Source of the DNA: Nitrososphaera sp. AFS
GTDB lineage: Archaea > Thermoproteota > Nitrososphaeria > Nitrososphaerales > Nitrososphaeraceae
Direction of reading: 5' to 3'
Assembly (NCBI RefSeq): GCF_009898475.1
Contig: NZ_QURE01000020.1
Span: 1-48,752 of the forward strand
DNA length: 48,752 bases
Shown here: positions 35,990-45,630 of the stretch, one piece after another
Numbering within the stretch: the first letter of the stretch is position 1
How the letters are laid out: every line of letters starts with the position of its first letter
Translations under genes and position numbers: made by a program
The notes under the pieces: model-generated
The model's input: only the letters and a program-made list of their open reading frames with translations
Told to the model about the DNA's origin: nothing
Databases searched by the model: none

Positions 35990-37096
35990 TTGCTAAGGAA
36001 TAGCGAATTGGGTGGAACGCCCGCACTGGAAAAGGCATTGGCCGGACATGAGTTGACGTATAAAGATGGACTAGAGCTTATGAACGAGGAGAACCTTTTT
36101 TTGTTGGGTTCTGCAGCTGACAATATTCGTAGAAGTATCAAGGGCGATACCGTCACTTTTGTTGCTTCATATTACTTAAACTACACGAATGTATGCGCCG
36201 CCAGTTGTCCTCTGTGTGCATTTTACAGAACCAATGGCGCTCAAGATGCATTTACCCTAACTACCGAACAGATAATATCGAGAGCACGAATTGCAATTAA
36301 ACAGTTAGGAACAACAGAATTGCATATAGTCGGCGGATTTCATCCAAAGCTCGGCATAGATTATTATGAGAATATGATCAGGGCAATAAAAAGGGAATTT
36401 CCTGACGTTGTAATTAAGGCCTTGACACCTGCGGAAATCTTCTTTATCTCCAGAGTAACGAAAAATTCGACAAGGGAGGTGCTACAAAGGCTGAAAGCAG
36501 CTGGCTTGGATGCTCTTCCTGGGGGAGGAGCCGAAATTTTTGCCCCGGAAACAAGAGATATTATCGTAAGAGGAAAGTGTTCTGGCAAAGAGTGGTTAGA
36601 TACTGCCCGTCAAGCTCACGAGATTGGGCTGAAGAGTAATTGTACAATGCTCTTCGGCCATGTAGAGAAACCAGAACATATTGTTGACCATGTATTAAAA
36701 ATCAGGGATCTTCAGAAAAAGACTCGTGGCTTTACGACCTTTATCCCATTAAAGTTCAGCTTGGAGAACACCGAATTAGAACAAAAGGGACTTATAAAAG
36801 CCGAAAGTGCTGCTACTTATGACCTGAGAGTTATTGCTGTCTCTAGGCTGCTACTGGCAAATGTATTAGACAACTTGTCAGTTTATTGGGTAGCCTTGGG
36901 TAAGAAGTTGGCACAAGTGGCATTATCTTTTGGAGGTAATGATCTGGTCGGGACTGCATTTTCTGAGGAAATATTCAAAGCAGCTGGTAAAAATTCCGGC
37001 ACTTCTATTCAGGAATTAACCAGTTTGATCAAAGAAATCAAAAGAGAGCCTGCGCAAAGAGATACATTCTTCAACATCATGAGGAGGTTCAATTGA
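35990..37096 (+). CDS. mqnE: Aminofutalosine synthase MqnE
   Basis: A radical-SAM enzyme that joins SAM-derived adenosyl radical to the enolpyruvyl benzoate substrate, forming aminofutalosine, an early step of menaquinone synthesis. The 368-residue protein has CAASCPLC (Cys69, 73, 76), HIVGGFHPKLGIDYYE, and LDALPGGGAEIFAPETRDII. The start is TTG 35990; the only upstream ATG is in another frame and a TAG closes the frame at 35954. It is divergent from mqnC, and mqnD is convergent downstream. Confidence 0.88.
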   Translation: MLRNSELGGTPALEKALAGHELTYKDGLELMNEENLFLLGSAADNIRRSIKGDTVTFVASYYLNYTNVCAASCPLCAFYRTNGAQDAFTLTTEQIISRARIAIKQLGTTELHIVGGFHPKLGIDYYENMIRAIKREFPDVVIKALTPAEIFFISRVTKNSTREVLQRLKAAGLDALPGGGAEIFAPETRDIIVRGKCSGKEWLDTARQAHEIGLKSNCTMLFGHVEKPEHIVDHVLKIRDLQKKTRGFTTFIPLKFSLENTELEQKGLIKAESAATYDLRVIAVSRLLLANVLDNLSVYWVALGKKLAQVALSFGGNDLVGTAFSEEIFKAAGKNSGTSIQELTSLIKEIKREPAQRDTFFNIMRRFN

Positions 37097-37172
37097 AAAT
37101 TTGTCTGAAATAATAACTAGTGTTATGAACCTAACTCCGGGCCTGGATCGGACAGATCTGATCTAGTGGGAT

Positions 37173-38003
37173 TCAGGCGAAAATTGGCTCGGTAGCGGAT
37201 GGGACTATTCCCTCGCGTAGTCCCATCATGAGCAATTTATTGATGGCCTTTTTGCCAGTTTCGCCCATCTCAACAGTGTTCTCATTGACGTACATTTTAA
37301 TGAATTTTTCCATGACTTGTTTTGTATGTCCCCTGCTATACTTCATCGCATAATCTACAGCACTGCTTACGTTTCGAAGCCCATATACAATTGAATCTCT
37401 GAGTAGACTGTTAAATGCACCAATTTCTTCGGAACTCATGGACTTAATATTCGCAACATTAATTCCTAATGGTACGGGTAGCCCATCGGTATTGATGTGC
37501 CACCAAGCTCCCAGATCGATTATCTTGCGTAGGCGTTCTTTTTCATATGTTATTTGCGATTCATGGATTACCAGCCCAGCATCAACCTTGTCAGATAAAA
37601 TTGCATCGGGAATATTCCGAAAATTCATTTCAAAATACTTGAATTTTCCGATTACTAAGCTCAGTAATAGATTGGCCGAAGTCATCTTTCCTGGTATCGC
37701 AATAGAGCATTCCTTCAACTGAGAAAGTGATAATTCTTTTTTCGAAAGTACAGTTGGACCGTAGTTCACCCCAAAGCTAGCGCCGGACGTAAGAATTACG
37801 TGGTTTTTTATAAAAGAATATGCATAAACCGAGATTGCAGTGACATCCAAGGTACCTTTGAGTGCATATTTGTTGAGAGTTTCTATATCTTCTATAACAT
37901 GTTTAAACGTAAAGATAGGAGATACGACTTTACCTGTTTCTAAACCATAAAACATGAAAGCGTCATCTGCATCAGGCGTATGGCCGACTATTATTTCCTT
38001 CAT
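37173..38003 (-). CDS. mqnD: 1,4-dihydroxy-6-naphthoate synthase MqnD
   Basis: The enzyme converts cyclic dehypoxanthinyl futalosine to 1,4-dihydroxy-6-naphthoate. It belongs to the periplasmic-binding-protein fold family shared with MqnA. The 276 residues begin with GHTPDADDAFM, followed by VTAISVYAY, a glycine-rich SGASFGVNYGPTVLS and DAGLVIHESQ. No signal peptide is present, so it is cytoplasmic. ATG 38003. mqnA and mqnB are not in this window. Confidence 0.9.
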   Translation of the reverse strand: MKEIIVGHTPDADDAFMFYGLETGKVVSPIFTFKHVIEDIETLNKYALKGTLDVTAISVYAYSFIKNHVILTSGASFGVNYGPTVLSKKELSLSQLKECSIAIPGKMTSANLLLSLVIGKFKYFEMNFRNIPDAILSDKVDAGLVIHESQITYEKERLRKIIDLGAWWHINTDGLPVPLGINVANIKSMSSEEIGAFNSLLRDSIVYGLRNVSSAVDYAMKYSRGHTKQVMEKFIKMYVNENTVEMGETGKKAINKLLMMGLREGIVPSATEPIFA

Positions 38004-38206
38004 AAACTAGACCAACATTGAAATATGACCCACTATTATAGATTGCAACAAATTTCTATGCTGTAGTTTAGTATGATATCCTGGTCCAAAATGATTATAA
38101 CCGAATCGTCTCGATGCATATTTTTGTTACATTAACTTACTGACGTTAAAACTCATGTATGTAGGGAACGTTTAATAGTCTTGCATAAAGGTTTTTTCGA
38201 CTATAT
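38004..38206. promoter_or_regulatory. Divergent promoter region, mqnD and fusA
   Basis: This 203-base spacer carries a TTTAATAG box at about 38169-38176, some 30 bases before the fusA ATG, which fits a leaderless or short-leader transcript. Confidence 0.4.
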
Positions 38207-40403
38207 ATGCCGAAATTTAAGTCCACTCAAGATATTTTGAGAATTATTGGTAATCAAGACCAAATCCGTAACTTCGGAGTTATAGCTCATGTCGACCATG
38301 GCAAAACAACCATGAGCGATAGTCTGTTGGCCGCCTCAGGTATTATCTCTCCATCTGTGGCTGGTCAGGCTCTTGCCCTCGACTCAATGAAGCTTGAACA
38401 AAATCGCCAAATGACTATTCGTGGAGCGAATGTTACTTTATTTTATGAAAGTGGGGGCAAGGAATACGTAGTTAATATGATCGACACCCCTGGCCACATC
38501 GACTTTACCGGCAGGGTCACACGGGCACTTAGGGCAATTGATGGTGTAGTCGTGGTATCAGATTCAGTAGAAGGAATTATGACTCAAACAGAAACGGTAA
38601 CAAGACAAGCGCTTGAAGAACGGGTACGACCAGTTCTTTATATTAACAAAATTGATCGGCTAGTAAAGGAATTACGCCTAGATCCACAGGCAATGCAAAA
38701 ATGGCTATCAAACATTATCGGTGAATTTAACAGACTTGTCGATATTTATGCCGAACCAGAACTCAAAGAGAAATGGAAAGTTAGCATACAAGGGAATAGT
38801 GTTGCATTTGGGTCTGCGAAAGATAGATGGGGCTTTAACTTCTCAATGGCCCAGAAAAAGGGAATTGGTTTTAAGGACGTCTACGATGCGTACACTTCTG
38901 ATGATCCTGCTCCTATAAAGTCATTAGCTGAAAGGGCGCCGTTACACGATGCGGTTCTGGGAATGGTTGTCGAGCACCATCCTCCACCACATGTGGCACA
39001 AAAATATAGGATTCCAAAGATTTGGAGTGGAGATTTAGACTCGGATATAGGCAGAGCTCTATTATCATGCGACGAGAAAGGGGCAGTAGTAATGATGGTT
39101 ACTACAATTAACGTAGATCCTCAAGCTGGAAGAGTTGCGACAGGAAGATTATTTTCAGGAACTGTGAAGGATGGTGATGAAATTTATCTCATAGACGCAA
39201 AGAGACCTGGAAAAATTCAGTCAGTCAATATCTATATGGGCAATACGAGAGAGGTAGTAGGTATTTTGCCTGCGGGGAATATTCCGGCATTGCTGGGTGT
39301 AGATTATGCTATTGCTGGAGAAACAATCTCTACTGTTAAAAATGTTCCAGCTTTCGAATCAATAAAATATGTTTCAGAACCAGTAGTTACAATCGCTGTG
39401 GAGCCAAAACACCCAAAGGATCTGCCGAAGCTCGTTGAGGCATTGCGGCGGATAACGGTGGAAGATCCTAATCTTATAGTCAAAATAAATGAGGAGACAG
39501 GCGAAACTCTGATGGCTGGAATGGGTGTCCTACATTTGGAGATAGCTACTTCTCTATTGCAAGAGGCTGGTTTGGATATATCTACTAGCCAGCCATTGAT
39601 CAATTACAGAGAAACTATCCGGGCAAAAGCAGGACCTGTTATGAGTAAATCCCCTAACAAGCATAACAAGATCTTTATGCGCGTAGAGCCACTTGATGAA
39701 AACATAATTGAACTCATTAGAAACCGTCAGATTAGAGAGGATATGGACAAAAAGGAATTGGCCAAGTTTCTTCGTGACAAAGGCTGGAGTGCTGATGAAG
39801 CGAGGAGTGTAGCTGCTGTCGATATAAGTGGGAATATTTTGCTTGATGAAACTAAGGGAGTTCAGTTTATCCAGGAATCTATGGATTCAATTAAATCAGG
39901 CTTCGAAGATGTGATTTATTCTGGCCCAATTGCTCACGAAACCGTGAGAGGTGTTAAGTTCGTATTACACCATTTTGTGCCTCATGAGGATCCGGCGCAT
40001 AGAGGATTAGCCCAGCTGATGCCGGCAACACGTAGATCAATGCTGGGTAATATGCTTATAGCAGATCCTGTACTTCTAGAGCCAATTCTAGGCATAGAGA
40101 TCAAATGTCCTCAAGAACAAATAGGTACAGTTGCTGGGATTCTATCTGGAAAGAGAGGTAAATTGTTGCATGTAGAACAAAAGGGGTTGATTACTATTAT
40201 TCGAGGAGAAGTACCAGCTTCAGAAACATTTGATTTATCTGAAGTAATGAGAGGAGGAACCGCAGGCAAGGCCTTATGGAATACATACTTCAAGACTTGG
40301 CAAGCAGCCCCCCATATTCAGAACCCTTGTACGAGATATTAGGAGCAGAAAGGGTCTAAACCCAGAGCCACCAAGTCCGGATGAATTTATAGATAAGGAA
40401 TAA
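38207..40403 (+). CDS. Elongation factor 2, C-terminus in +1 frame
   Basis: EF-2 is the GTPase that moves tRNAs and mRNA through the ribosome. The GTP motifs are AHVDHGKTT (27-35), DTPGH and NKID; the domain IV tip has the diphthamide site His598 in AHRGLAQ (39998-40000). Read without a shift, the protein stops at 40342 after a foreign-looking tail (HIQNPCTRY). If one C of the run CCCCCC at 40308-40313 is skipped, the frame continues AP-IFRTLVRDIRSRKGLNPE, then PPSPDEFIDKE and TAA at 40401, exactly the usual archaeal EF-2 C-terminus. The base is probably a homopolymer sequencing error; a real mutation or +1 frameshifting are alternatives. ATG 38207. Confidence 0.92.
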
Positions 40404-40411
40404 TATTATCG

Positions 40412-40543
40412 ATGAATAAAATCAGCGGTGCTTCAGCTGATTCTGTCTGGATATCAGAGGACTCATATAAACAATACAACAGTTACATATCTTGCAATAT
40501 GTGCCAGTTTCGTTGCAATTTTGTCAATCCAGTGAATCATTAG
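40412..40543 (+). CDS. Possible 43-residue Cys-containing protein
   Basis: The frame begins MNKISGASADSVWISEDSY and contains SCNMCQFRCNF (C-x2-C-x3-C), which might bind metal. A TTTATAG box at about 40386-40392 lies 25 bases upstream of the ATG, though within the shifted EF-2 tail. No family is recognised; chance cannot be excluded. Confidence 0.3.
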   Translation: MNKISGASADSVWISEDSYKQYNSYISCNMCQFRCNFVNPVNH

Positions 40544-41074
40544 GAACTCAGTTGCACTTCCCTGTCTTCAAATAATCATATGTCTCTTACAATTCAGCAT
40601 TAGCTCTCGAGTCGATCAAGAATCTCTGTACACTGCCTTCAAGTTTACTAAAAGTTAACATTCTGGAATGGTATGGTTAATGTGTAATCTAGCCTCTCTA
40701 ACTTTTAGATGGGTGGTGATCCTTAATTTAACCTCTGTGCGCAGGAAGTGCTATCAAAAATGAGTTATTTATAATAATATCCCCTGTAGACTCCACTTAT
40801 CGCATCGCTCGAAAACTATCTCGGCAGAATTATAATTGGGGTGCATTTTCATTACTAATCTGCCCGCAATCGTAAGCACACAAAAGGCTATTGAATCCGC
40901 TCAAATAAACATAATCCATCAAAATAAGTCTGGGAAATTAATTATGTTAGCTAATTTTGTTAATAATCCATTAGCTCTTTAAATCTTATTATAGAAATAA
41001 TAATCTAAACTTGAGACGGAATAAAAGAAGTGCTAGAGATGAGATTAATTTCCAAATGTACATACGAGCTAGTG

Positions 41075-41083
41075 TTATATACT
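41075..41083 (+). promoter_or_regulatory. TATA box of mpgS
   Basis: TTATATACT is centred 26 bases before ATG 41105. This spacing fits a leaderless transcript and supports that start over the longer frame from 41030. Confidence 0.55.
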
Positions 41084-41104
41084 AACTTAAGTTATACCGT
41101 TTGT

Positions 41105-42289
41105 ATGAAACTCGACCTGCCAAGGTATACTGAAAGGTTTGGTGCGATAAGCCTTCACGGCGTGCAACGTGTTTACGAGTTGGATTCAGGATTTAATGAA
41201 GGTAGGCCTGCTTCAGAGGCAATTCGCAGTGTAGGGAATGTGGAAATTTCCGAAATTGAGAGGAAAATGGCTATAGTTATCCCTATTAAGGGAGAGCGCT
41301 TAAAGCTTTTAGAAGGAGTATTAAGCGGTATTCCGCATGATTGTCTAACGATTATTGTTTCGAATAGCCCTAGACAACCGGTTGATAGGTTTAAGCTCGA
41401 AAAAGAAGCACTTGAGCAATTTAACCGATTCGTTGGAAAAAATACATTAATCCTACACCAAAAAGATCCTGGGCTATCTGATGCCCTTAAGGAAGTAGGG
41501 TATAACAGTATATTTGGTCCCGATGATATTGTCAGAAATGGTAAGGCTGAGGGAATGGTTATTGGCATGCTCCTTGCAAAAATGGCAGGAAAGGACTATG
41601 TTGGATTCATAGATGCTGATAATTACGTCCCTGGAGCTGTAAATGAATATGTAAAAATATTTGCATCAGGTATTGCTATGTCTAATACACCGTACACTAT
41701 GGTCCGGATTTCTTGGATTTACAAACCAAAAGTTTCAGAAAGCGGCCTTTATTTTTCAAAATGGGGTAGAGTCTCGGAAATAACGAATCAATATCTTAAC
41801 TCATTGGTCTCCTATTATACCGGCTTTGAAACTGAAGTTATGCGTACCGGTAATTCCGGCGAACACTGTATGTCGATGAAATTGGCAGAGCTTTTAACCT
41901 ACTCTTCTGGGTTTTCCGTTGAACCTTATGAAGTGGTTGATATTCTCGAAGAATTTGGCGGTATACTGCCTACCGAAAATCAGGACGCAATGGATAAAGG
42001 TATAGAAGTCATGCAAGTGGAAACGCGGAATCCACATTTCCACGAAGAGAAAGGTGAGGATCATTTAAAAGAAATGTTTAACGGCTCACTAGGTTGTATT
42101 TATCATAGCAAAATATGTCCCCCAAGGTTAAGAGACAAGATAAATGAAGAATTACGGGGACGAGAAATATTACAGGAGGGACGAGAGCCAGATATGCAAA
42201 GAAATATACAATCCTTCAAGAGCGTCGATATACATCAGTTCGCAAAGATATTACATGATCGTGCAATAAGTTTCGTTCATTCTAATTGA
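41105..42289 (+). CDS. mpgS: Mannosyl-3-phosphoglycerate synthase
   Basis: The enzyme (glycosyltransferase family 55) transfers mannose from GDP-mannose to 3-phosphoglycerate, the first step to the compatible solute mannosylglycerate. With ATG 41105 the protein has 394 residues, as usual. It has the N-terminal PRYTERFGAISLHGVQRVYELDSG-type start, AIVIPIKGERLKLLEGVLSG, IVSNSPRQ, KAEGMVIGMLLAK and the metal-binding DAD in VGFIDADNYVPGA, plus SGEHCMSM and NPHFHEEKG later. No mannosyl-3-phosphoglycerate phosphatase is adjacent. The frame is open 25 codons further up, but that part is not conserved in appearance and lies on the promoter. Confidence 0.92.
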   Translation: MKLDLPRYTERFGAISLHGVQRVYELDSGFNEGRPASEAIRSVGNVEISEIERKMAIVIPIKGERLKLLEGVLSGIPHDCLTIIVSNSPRQPVDRFKLEKEALEQFNRFVGKNTLILHQKDPGLSDALKEVGYNSIFGPDDIVRNGKAEGMVIGMLLAKMAGKDYVGFIDADNYVPGAVNEYVKIFASGIAMSNTPYTMVRISWIYKPKVSESGLYFSKWGRVSEITNQYLNSLVSYYTGFETEVMRTGNSGEHCMSMKLAELLTYSSGFSVEPYEVVDILEEFGGILPTENQDAMDKGIEVMQVETRNPHFHEEKGEDHLKEMFNGSLGCIYHSKICPPRLRDKINEELRGREILQEGREPDMQRNIQSFKSVDIHQFAKILHDRAISFVHSN

Positions 42290-42782
42290 TGGTTAAGCGA
42301 CTGATACTTGATGTTTTTTTTAATACGCGATAGCCTGAACCGAAAAATGCAAAGAATAATTCGGTCCTCCTGTAATGACTAGTATTACAGCTAGAAAAAT
42401 CCCCAATAAAGCTCGATTCCAGAAAAAAATGCTCTCCTTTTAGATAGCATAGCTTAATTCATTTTGATCCCCTTTGTCTAATAACCATTCAGTTAGAAAG
42501 TGTATCTCAAGTGGGCTCACTCTCCTTCGTCAGGAGTAAACTGTTTGCAAATAACTACTTTATTAAAGTTAGAAAGAGGCCATTTACATTCTATAGAAGA
42601 GAATTTCGTAAAAGATAATGATATACTTGACTTAAAATGTTCGGCAATTCAATACTCATGTCGACCATAACCGAAGCATATTTCTTGGAACTTATTTTTT
42701 GCTATTCCAAAGAAGCTTATTAGTTTAGCTTATAAATAAATATTTTATAAAAAGGCTTTTAAGGCATTAAGAATAACGTATT
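42290..42782. other. Intergenic region upstream of asnB
   Basis: This 490-base AT-rich gap contains no gene I can support. A weak hairpin (CTCC...GGAG) lies near 42521-42536. The asnB promoter is at its end. Confidence 0.5.
42744..42754 (+). promoter_or_regulatory. TATA box of asnB
   Basis: TTTATAAAAAG predicts a start of transcription near 42774, which leaves a leader of about 80 bases before asnB, unusual among the leaderless genes here. The leader includes a short open frame (next entry). Confidence 0.5.
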
Positions 42783-42866
42783 ATGATTGAAGTCGAGTTT
42801 TGTAACGAAGCCTATGTTGCCGTTTTCGACCCACTAATCGAGATGAGGATAATATGTGTGGAATAG
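42783..42866 (+). CDS. Possible upstream ORF overlapping asnB start
   Basis: The first ATG after the predicted transcription start opens a 27-codon frame (MIEVEFCNEAYVAVFDPLIE...) that ends with TAG at 42864-42866, 13 bases inside asnB in another frame. It might couple or limit asnB translation. The evidence is position only. Confidence 0.25.
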   Translation: MIEVEFCNEAYVAVFDPLIEMRIICVE

Positions 42867-44533
42867 TAGGGTTATTGAGTAAGAAGGACGAGAATGTGGT
42901 ACCACTCATAGGATCTATGCTTTCCTGTATGATACATCGTGGTCCTGATGGGGCTGGGATCACTGCAAATCGGTGTGTAATACAGTCAGAATCTTTTTCG
43001 GATTTACAATATCATAAAATATCAGGTGATAGTGCATTAGGCCACGTTAGGCTTGCAATTGTTGGTGGCACTTGTGGTCAACAACCGTTCTGCAGTTGTG
43101 ATGGGCGGTTGACTATAGAACATAATGGCGAGATATATAATTACAAAAAGCTCCGAAAACAGCTATTAAAGGGTCATAAATTTGCCAGCCAAACTGACAG
43201 CGAAGTCATAGTTCATTTATTAGAGGATTATTTGAGAAACGACAACCTCATATACGCCATTAGGAAAACCGTCGCTCGGCTCGATGGAGTTTATGCTCTT
43301 GCTATTAAGGATGAAAAGTCAGGAACTATTACCTTGGTCAGAGATACTATGGGTGTTAGACAGATTTATTATGGGGAAAATGATCGCTTCGTGGCTTTTG
43401 CATCAGAACGTAAGGCTTTGTGGAAGGTGGGAATAAAGGAGCCAACACATCGTGTATTGCCAGGTTGTGCAGTTGTGATTAGGCCGAAGGAAAGGTTGCA
43501 AGAAATACAGGTATCAGCACCTCCGGTTCACCAGGCCAAGGTTATCTACAATTCTCTTTCTGTAGCAGTAGATGCATATCAAAGAGCCTTGGTTACTTCA
43601 ATGAAGAAGAGAACTCAGGATTTCGATAGAGTCGGGATAATTTTTTCAGGTGGAATTGACAGTGTAATTGTTGCTTGGTTAGCAAAGAAAATGGTCAAGG
43701 ATGTCGTGTGTTATACAGGTGGAGTTCATAACTCAAGTGATATAGTCTTTGCTCGGCAGATAGCTCGGAAATTAGATCTTAAATTGAGGGTAAACGAATT
43801 AACATCTGATGAGGTAGAACAATGTATACCTGAGATTATCGATACTATTGAGGACTCAAACGCAGGACAAGTGGAGGTAGCTATCCCTGTATATGCGGCA
43901 GTAAAGCTCGCCCATGAAGATGGAATAAACGTAATGCTGAGCGGTCAAGGTGCAGATGAGCTTTTCGGTGGCTATCCTTGGTACGCGCGAGTTCTCGAAA
44001 AAAATGGATATCAAGTATTGCGCGAACATATGACCGAAGACTTACTTTTACTGTATAAGGAAACACTCGAACGTGAAGATAAAATAACTATGGCGCATAG
44101 CATAGAGATGCGTGAGCCATTTCTTGATAAGAGGATCATCAAACTCTCTATGCAGATCGATCTCAAACTAAACGTGAAGGGGACAGAGGATCAGTTTGGA
44201 AAACATGTACATCGAAAACTAGCCCAAAGATTGGGTATACCTAAGAATATCGCCTATCGTCCTAAGGAAGCCGCACAACATGGATCAGGTATGCATGGGG
44301 TAGTTGATATGATTGCCAGAAAACACGGATTTGACGAATCTACTATCTCTCGAGGATACATTGAGGTTCTCAGGACCCGCGAGAAAGTGGGGAGCTCTCA
44401 GAGATATGGGTATCTTTTTGAGAATGAGAAATTGTGGATTGCAGAACCACATGTACAAATGTATTTTGATAGCCTCTCTAAGAAATTGCCTACGTTCGAG
44501 CCAAAGGTCCTCGCCAAGCCAAACAAGAGATAG
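42854..44533 (+). CDS. asnB: Asparagine synthase (glutamine-hydrolysing)
   Basis: AsnB makes asparagine from aspartate, ATP and glutamine. The N-terminal glutaminase has Cys2 directly after the initiator (MCGIVGLLS), HRGPDGAG, LGHVRLAIVG, EHNGEIYNY and TDSEVI. The synthetase domain has the PP-loop FSGGIDS at 264-270, and SGQGADELFGGYPWY and HSIEMREPFLD further on. The 559 residues are within the family range. Cys2 fixes the start at ATG 42854. Some archaeal paralogues amidate other substrates, but all glutaminase and synthetase motifs are present here. Confidence 0.93.
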   Translation: MCGIVGLLSKKDENVVPLIGSMLSCMIHRGPDGAGITANRCVIQSESFSDLQYHKISGDSALGHVRLAIVGGTCGQQPFCSCDGRLTIEHNGEIYNYKKLRKQLLKGHKFASQTDSEVIVHLLEDYLRNDNLIYAIRKTVARLDGVYALAIKDEKSGTITLVRDTMGVRQIYYGENDRFVAFASERKALWKVGIKEPTHRVLPGCAVVIRPKERLQEIQVSAPPVHQAKVIYNSLSVAVDAYQRALVTSMKKRTQDFDRVGIIFSGGIDSVIVAWLAKKMVKDVVCYTGGVHNSSDIVFARQIARKLDLKLRVNELTSDEVEQCIPEIIDTIEDSNAGQVEVAIPVYAAVKLAHEDGINVMLSGQGADELFGGYPWYARVLEKNGYQVLREHMTEDLLLLYKETLEREDKITMAHSIEMREPFLDKRIIKLSMQIDLKLNVKGTEDQFGKHVHRKLAQRLGIPKNIAYRPKEAAQHGSGMHGVVDMIARKHGFDESTISRGYIEVLRTREKVGSSQRYGYLFENEKLWIAEPHVQMYFDSLSKKLPTFEPKVLAKPNKR

Positions 44534-44729
44534 TCATAGGTGTTGGTTAGTTAGTCCTTGCTACTACCTTAATTGTAACTTTATAATGGTGCAGTCGTTT
44601 CTAATAAATGGAAAACGTGTACAAATAACCAATTAATTCTCGTACCAAACCTCAAAAGTACTATATTCTTGGTATCAAAGTATTCGTCAACGTGAGTCAA
44701 AAAGGGCTATTAGCAAATGGTTAGGTTAT

Positions 44730-45284
44730 TTATGGCCGTTTAATGTACTGTTCATATTGTTCGATACATTTTTCTTGTGTTTCTGACTGAACTGATCCAG
44801 GCCTAACCCGTCTTATCTTAAGTAAAGCTTCCTCAGCGTCTAAACCATGTTCTTTAATTAGATATGCAGCAAGCACTGTTCCTGTTCTGCCCCTGCCTGC
44901 AGCGCAGTGTACCATGACAGGTTTACCATGGCCAATTTGGGTACGGATATACTCAACTGTGTCATCTAACTGCTCAAGTGAAGGGGCACCATAATCCTCT
45001 ACTTTTACGTGAAGATAATTGATCTCATTTTTATTATCTTTGAATGGGCTTTTAACGAGATTGCCAAACCACTCTATTGGTAGAGGCACCTCTCGCACCG
45101 TTATTATTGTTCTTATACCATGTGCTAACACCCATAGGAATTGCGAATAAGTGATCGGAATGCCGCTTCCAGCTAGCTGATCCTTTATGATCCAGCTGTA
45201 ATTTGTCGGCTTATTAGCTATACGTCCATGAATCCATCTATAGGTATTGCCTATTACGGTCATTGCCAATATAGCAGACACCAT
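44730..45284 (-). CDS. Dual-specificity protein phosphatase
   Basis: The 184-residue cysteine phosphatase has the signature HCAAGRGRTG at residues 126-135 (nucleophile Cys127, Arg133) and the probable general acid Asp97 in VEDYGAPS. The pattern is that of atypical dual-specificity phosphatases, which act on phosphotyrosine, phosphoserine or small phosphates; the substrate is unknown. A hydrophobic N-terminal 12 residues could be a weak membrane contact. ATG 45284 has a TTATAATATATA box a short distance upstream. Convergent with asnB. Confidence 0.88.
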   Translation of the reverse strand: MVSAILAMTVIGNTYRWIHGRIANKPTNYSWIIKDQLAGSGIPITYSQFLWVLAHGIRTIITVREVPLPIEWFGNLVKSPFKDNKNEINYLHVKVEDYGAPSLEQLDDTVEYIRTQIGHGKPVMVHCAAGRGRTGTVLAAYLIKEHGLDAEEALLKIRRVRPGSVQSETQEKCIEQYEQYIKRP

Positions 45285-45630
45285 TTAGTATATATTATAA
45301 GATATATTGTTCGCTGCAGATATTGGTTCACTAACCAGAGGTCATCCCTCTGTATCCTGCAGTTAGTCTATTTGATGGGATCCTACCATGCGTGATCACG
45401 GATACATAGGTATCGATACTAACCTGACGCCCGAGAATATTATGATGCACGAATAAATCAAAAATAATAGATCATGCATTAAATCCGCTTTCAAATCAAG
45501 CGTACCCGGCTTATTGGACAAATCTAGGCAATATTTAACCATCAACGTAGCATAGCTGACTAATCTCTGCCATAATCGATTGCTCACAACCCTTAATTCC
45601 TAGCAAGGACATATTCAGTGCATAATACAA
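45285..45630. other. Divergent intergenic region
   Basis: The 346-base gap separates divergent genes and contains a perfect 10-base palindrome CGTGATCACG at 45391-45400, a candidate binding site. A 63-codon minus-strand open frame at 45396-45587 shows no motif and is not called. Confidence 0.4.

Larger units (their letters stand above)
40404..41104. other. Intergenic region after EF-2
   Basis: The 701-base gap holds one small candidate gene (40412-40543) and the mpgS promoter. The rest has no recognised feature. Confidence 0.5.

Noticed and set aside
45396-45587. Minus-strand 63-codon frame between phosphatase and DUF151 genes
   Set aside because: There is no motif, and it lies in a divergent promoter region.
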